From the NCBI RefSeq assembly GCF_009765975.1, contig NZ_LMUJ01000092.1:79283-143282 (forward strand): a stretch of DNA of 64,000 bases. Direction: 5' to 3'. The notes under the pieces are model-generated. The model had not been told where the DNA came from. It worked only from the letters and a program-made list of their open reading frames with translations, and searched no databases. A program made the position numbers and the translations under genes. Shown in pieces: positions 62,084 to 64,000 of this stretch; position 1 is the stretch's first letter; the number at the start of each line of letters is the position of its first letter. This DNA is from Acidisphaera sp. S103 (GTDB lineage: Bacteria > Pseudomonadota > Alphaproteobacteria > Acetobacterales > Acetobacteraceae).

Positions 62084-64000
62084 GAATTTATGACCGTTCG
62101 GATCTTGGTCGCCAACGGGGCGTAGCTGAACGGCTTCGGCAGCAGTTCGGGGCCGGGTTCAAGGATGCCGCCATGCACGATGGCATTGCGCGCATAGCCG
62201 GTTGTGTAGACAACCTTCAATCCTGGCCACCGCGCCCGCGCCGCCTCCACCAACTGGCGGCCGGTCATTCCGCCCGGCAGACCGACATCGGTGAACAGGA
62301 CGTCGATCTCTGCCTCCCGAGCCAGCGTGCGCAAGGCGGCGTGGCCATCTTCCGCCGCCACGACCCGGTAGCCCAGGTCACGCAGCGAGTTGATCGAATG
62401 CTCGCGCACCGCCGGCTCGTCCTCCACCACCAGGATGGTTTCACCATGCCCGAGGGGGATGAGATCGTCATCGGCGTCTGTCGCGGTCTCGGGGCGGGGG
62501 GCAATCAAGCGTGGAAGATACAGTTTGACGGCGGTCCCCTGCCCCATCTCGCTGTACAGGTTCACATGGCCGTCCGATTGCTTGATGAACCCATAGACCT
62601 GGCTCAGGCCCAGACCGGTGCCGTGGCCGATGTCCTTGGTGGTAAAGAACGGTTCGAAGACCCGTCCCAGGGTTTCGCGGCTCATTCCGGTGCCGGTGTC
62701 ACTGACGGCGATCATCACGTATTGTCCGGCGGCGACATCGTCATGTTCGGCGACATACGCCTCGTCCAGATGGGTGTTGGCGGTTTCGATGGTCAACCGG
62801 CCGCCCTCGGGCATGGCATCGCGGGCCTGCACACGTTCTGCCTCGATACGGGAAAAATCCAACAAGGCATTCACCAGCCGCAGGAGACGCAATCCGTTTC
62901 GATGCGCCATCGCCAGGTGTTCGGCCGCCGGCACGTTGCGGCCGAGGGCCGCGATTTCGTCCTCCAGCGGACCCAGCATCAAGGTCAGCGGTGTACGGAA
63001 TTCGTGGCTGACATTGGAGAAGAACGCGGTCTTGGCACGGTCGATTTCGGCCAATGCCTCCGCCCGCTGGCGTTCCGCCTCATAGGCACGGGCGACGCCG
63101 AGACCGGGTGCGATCTGCGCGGCGACCAGGTCGATGAAACCGGAATAGGACTCGTCGAACGGACGGTAGGGATTAAGGCCGGCAATAAACACGCCGGCCG
63201 GCTGATCCTGGCCTTGCTGGGCGATCGGCACGATCGCGGCGCCGCACGACGGCTGATCCCATGCGCCCACCGGCAGTCCTGCCAACCCCGTCACGTCATG
63301 GACGACGCGCTTCTCGGCCCCGGACAACACAGCGGCGACGGGGAACGGAAGGTCCTCGAGCCGGCTCACGGTCTCGGGGGCGGTCGCGCCATCGATAATG
63401 GCCGTGTCTGTCGTGCGCCACAGCCGCCCCGTCTGTCCGTCCGCCAGGTAAATCAGGCTGAACGGTAAATCCATGCTGTTGCGTCCCAGGGAACGCACTA
63501 CGGCATCCAAGGCCTCCGGCTCCGACCTGACCACACCGAGTTCGCTGGCAAGGTCGCGCAGCGTGGCGACACGGCGTTCGCCAATAACACGCTGGGTTTC
63601 TTCCATCACCACGCACAGCATGCCGGCCACGGTCCCATCATCGTCGGGCAGCGGGCTGTAAGAGAAAGTGTGGTAGGTTTCCTCGGAGAACCCGTTGCGT
63701 TCAAGGAACAGCAGCAGGCCTTCGTCCCAGGTCGCACGCCCGGTGCGAATCACTAATTCGATGCGTGGTCCGATATCGGTCCAGATTTCCGACCACACCT
63801 GGTTGGCTGGCTTGCCGGGCGCCCAGGGGTGCTTGACGCCGAGGATCGGCGTGTAGGCGTCGTTACAAAAGAAGGTCAGGTCTTTACCCCAGGCCATCCA
63901 CATCTGGTAGCGCGACGCGATCAGGATGCGCAGGGTGGTCGTCAGGCTGTGCGGCCAGGTTTCGCGCGGGCCAACGCCGGTACTCGCCCAATCCGTGGCA
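62080..64000 (-). CDS. Hybrid sensor histidine kinase/response regulator, partial, with internal deletion
   Basis: The gene enters from the right edge; 639 residues are visible. Order: PAS-type domain (DLTFFCNDAYTPILGVKHPWA), GAF-like domain, HisKA with the phospho-His in NVSHEFRTPL (about residue 330), then at about residue 391 DFSRIEAERVQ is joined straight to ARDAMPEGGRL, the second half of an N-box. The ATP-lid motifs DTGTGM and GHGTGLGL are intact. A receiver domain closes the protein, with phospho-acceptor Asp in LFTDVGLPGG. The N-box Asn that binds magnesium-ATP is missing, so autophosphorylation is doubtful. It is followed by a coupled DUF1275 gene. Confidence 0.88.
   Translation of the reverse strand, partial: ATDWASTGVGPRETWPHSLTTTLRILIASRYQMWMAWGKDLTFFCNDAYTPILGVKHPWAPGKPANQVWSEIWTDIGPRIELVIRTGRATWDEGLLLFLERNGFSEETYHTFSYSPLPDDDGTVAGMLCVVMEETQRVIGERRVATLRDLASELGVVRSEPEALDAVVRSLGRNSMDLPFSLIYLADGQTGRLWRTTDTAIIDGATAPETVSRLEDLPFPVAAVLSGAEKRVVHDVTGLAGLPVGAWDQPSCGAAIVPIAQQGQDQPAGVFIAGLNPYRPFDESYSGFIDLVAAQIAPGLGVARAYEAERQRAEALAEIDRAKTAFFSNVSHEFRTPLTLMLGPLEDEIAALGRNVPAAEHLAMAHRNGLRLLRLVNALLDFSRIEAERVQARDAMPEGGRLTIETANTHLDEAYVAEHDDVAAGQYVMIAVSDTGTGMSRETLGRVFEPFFTTKDIGHGTGLGLSQVYGFIKQSDGHVNLYSEMGQGTAVKLYLPRLIAPRPETATDADDDLIPLGHGETILVVEDEPAVREHSINSLRDLGYRVVAAEDGHAALRTLAREAEIDVLFTDVGLPGGMTGRQLVEAARARWPGLKVVYTTGYARNAIVHGGILEPGPELLPKPFSYAPLATKIRTVINS

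Overview
The window looks like chromosomal DNA of a high-GC alphaproteobacterium, most likely Rhodospirillales/Acetobacteraceae. This is inferred from GC-rich coding throughout, an efp gene followed directly by an inositol-monophosphatase gene, a PHB-type acetoacetyl-CoA reductase, malate synthase G, a PEP-CTERM protein, and many solute transporters and catabolic genes of the kind soil and water alphaproteobacteria carry. I found no insertion sequence, prophage, CRISPR array, rRNA or convincing tRNA. Nothing could be searched; family calls rest on motif and sequence recognition.

Layout. 1-2.6 kb: start of an ECF sigma factor, a polysaccharide deacetylase and a lipoprotein lysophospholipase; the last two converge on a pair of long hairpin repeats. 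2.8-6.5 kb: a MarR-controlled EmrAB-type efflux operon facing a fluoride channel gene (crcB). 6.5-9.4 kb: a tightly overlapping amidohydrolase-DUF4387-AtuA operon of unknown substrate. 9.4-14.3 kb: a minus-strand catabolic set (peptide-type solute-binding protein, DapA-like aldolase/lyase, NTF2-like protein, SDR), then nicotinamidase and a DUF2147 protein. 14.3-20.3 kb: a minus-strand block with an MmyB-type regulator, nucleoside hydrolase, a three-gene cassette of unknown function (helical protein, apparent pseudo-ATPase, BrxD/DUF2791-like P-loop ATPase) and an M20 peptidase. The cassette is the best candidate here for an undescribed system.

20.4-30.9 kb: thioesterase, LysE exporter, MFS carrier, phaB, a TauD-type dioxygenase, an apparently frameshifted small gene with its own terminator, glcB, a PEP-CTERM metalloprotease-like protein and two TPR proteins, one fused to a glycosyltransferase-like domain. 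31-34 kb: a 3-oxoacid CoA-transferase A/B pair translationally coupled to a large alpha/beta hydrolase. 34.2-36.9 kb: a repetitive surface-type protein. 36.9-41 kb: a Ugp-type sugar/glycerol-phosphate ABC operon. 41-49.4 kb: DJ-1/PfpI protein, lipase with an IPT/TIG domain, a MocR regulator divergent from an aminotransferase-PhzF pair, an MFS pump, and an acyl-carrier-like protein without its serine.

49.6-55.8 kb: a branched-chain amino acid/amide ABC operon with a fused permease-ATPase and a solute-binding protein at each end. 56-61.4 kb: a HI0933-type flavoprotein, a variant ClC channel, a Phd/VapC toxin-antitoxin pair, efp, inositol monophosphatase and a macro-domain protein. 61.4-64 kb: a DUF1275 membrane protein and a hybrid histidine kinase that appears to have lost the segment joining its dimerisation and ATP-binding domains.
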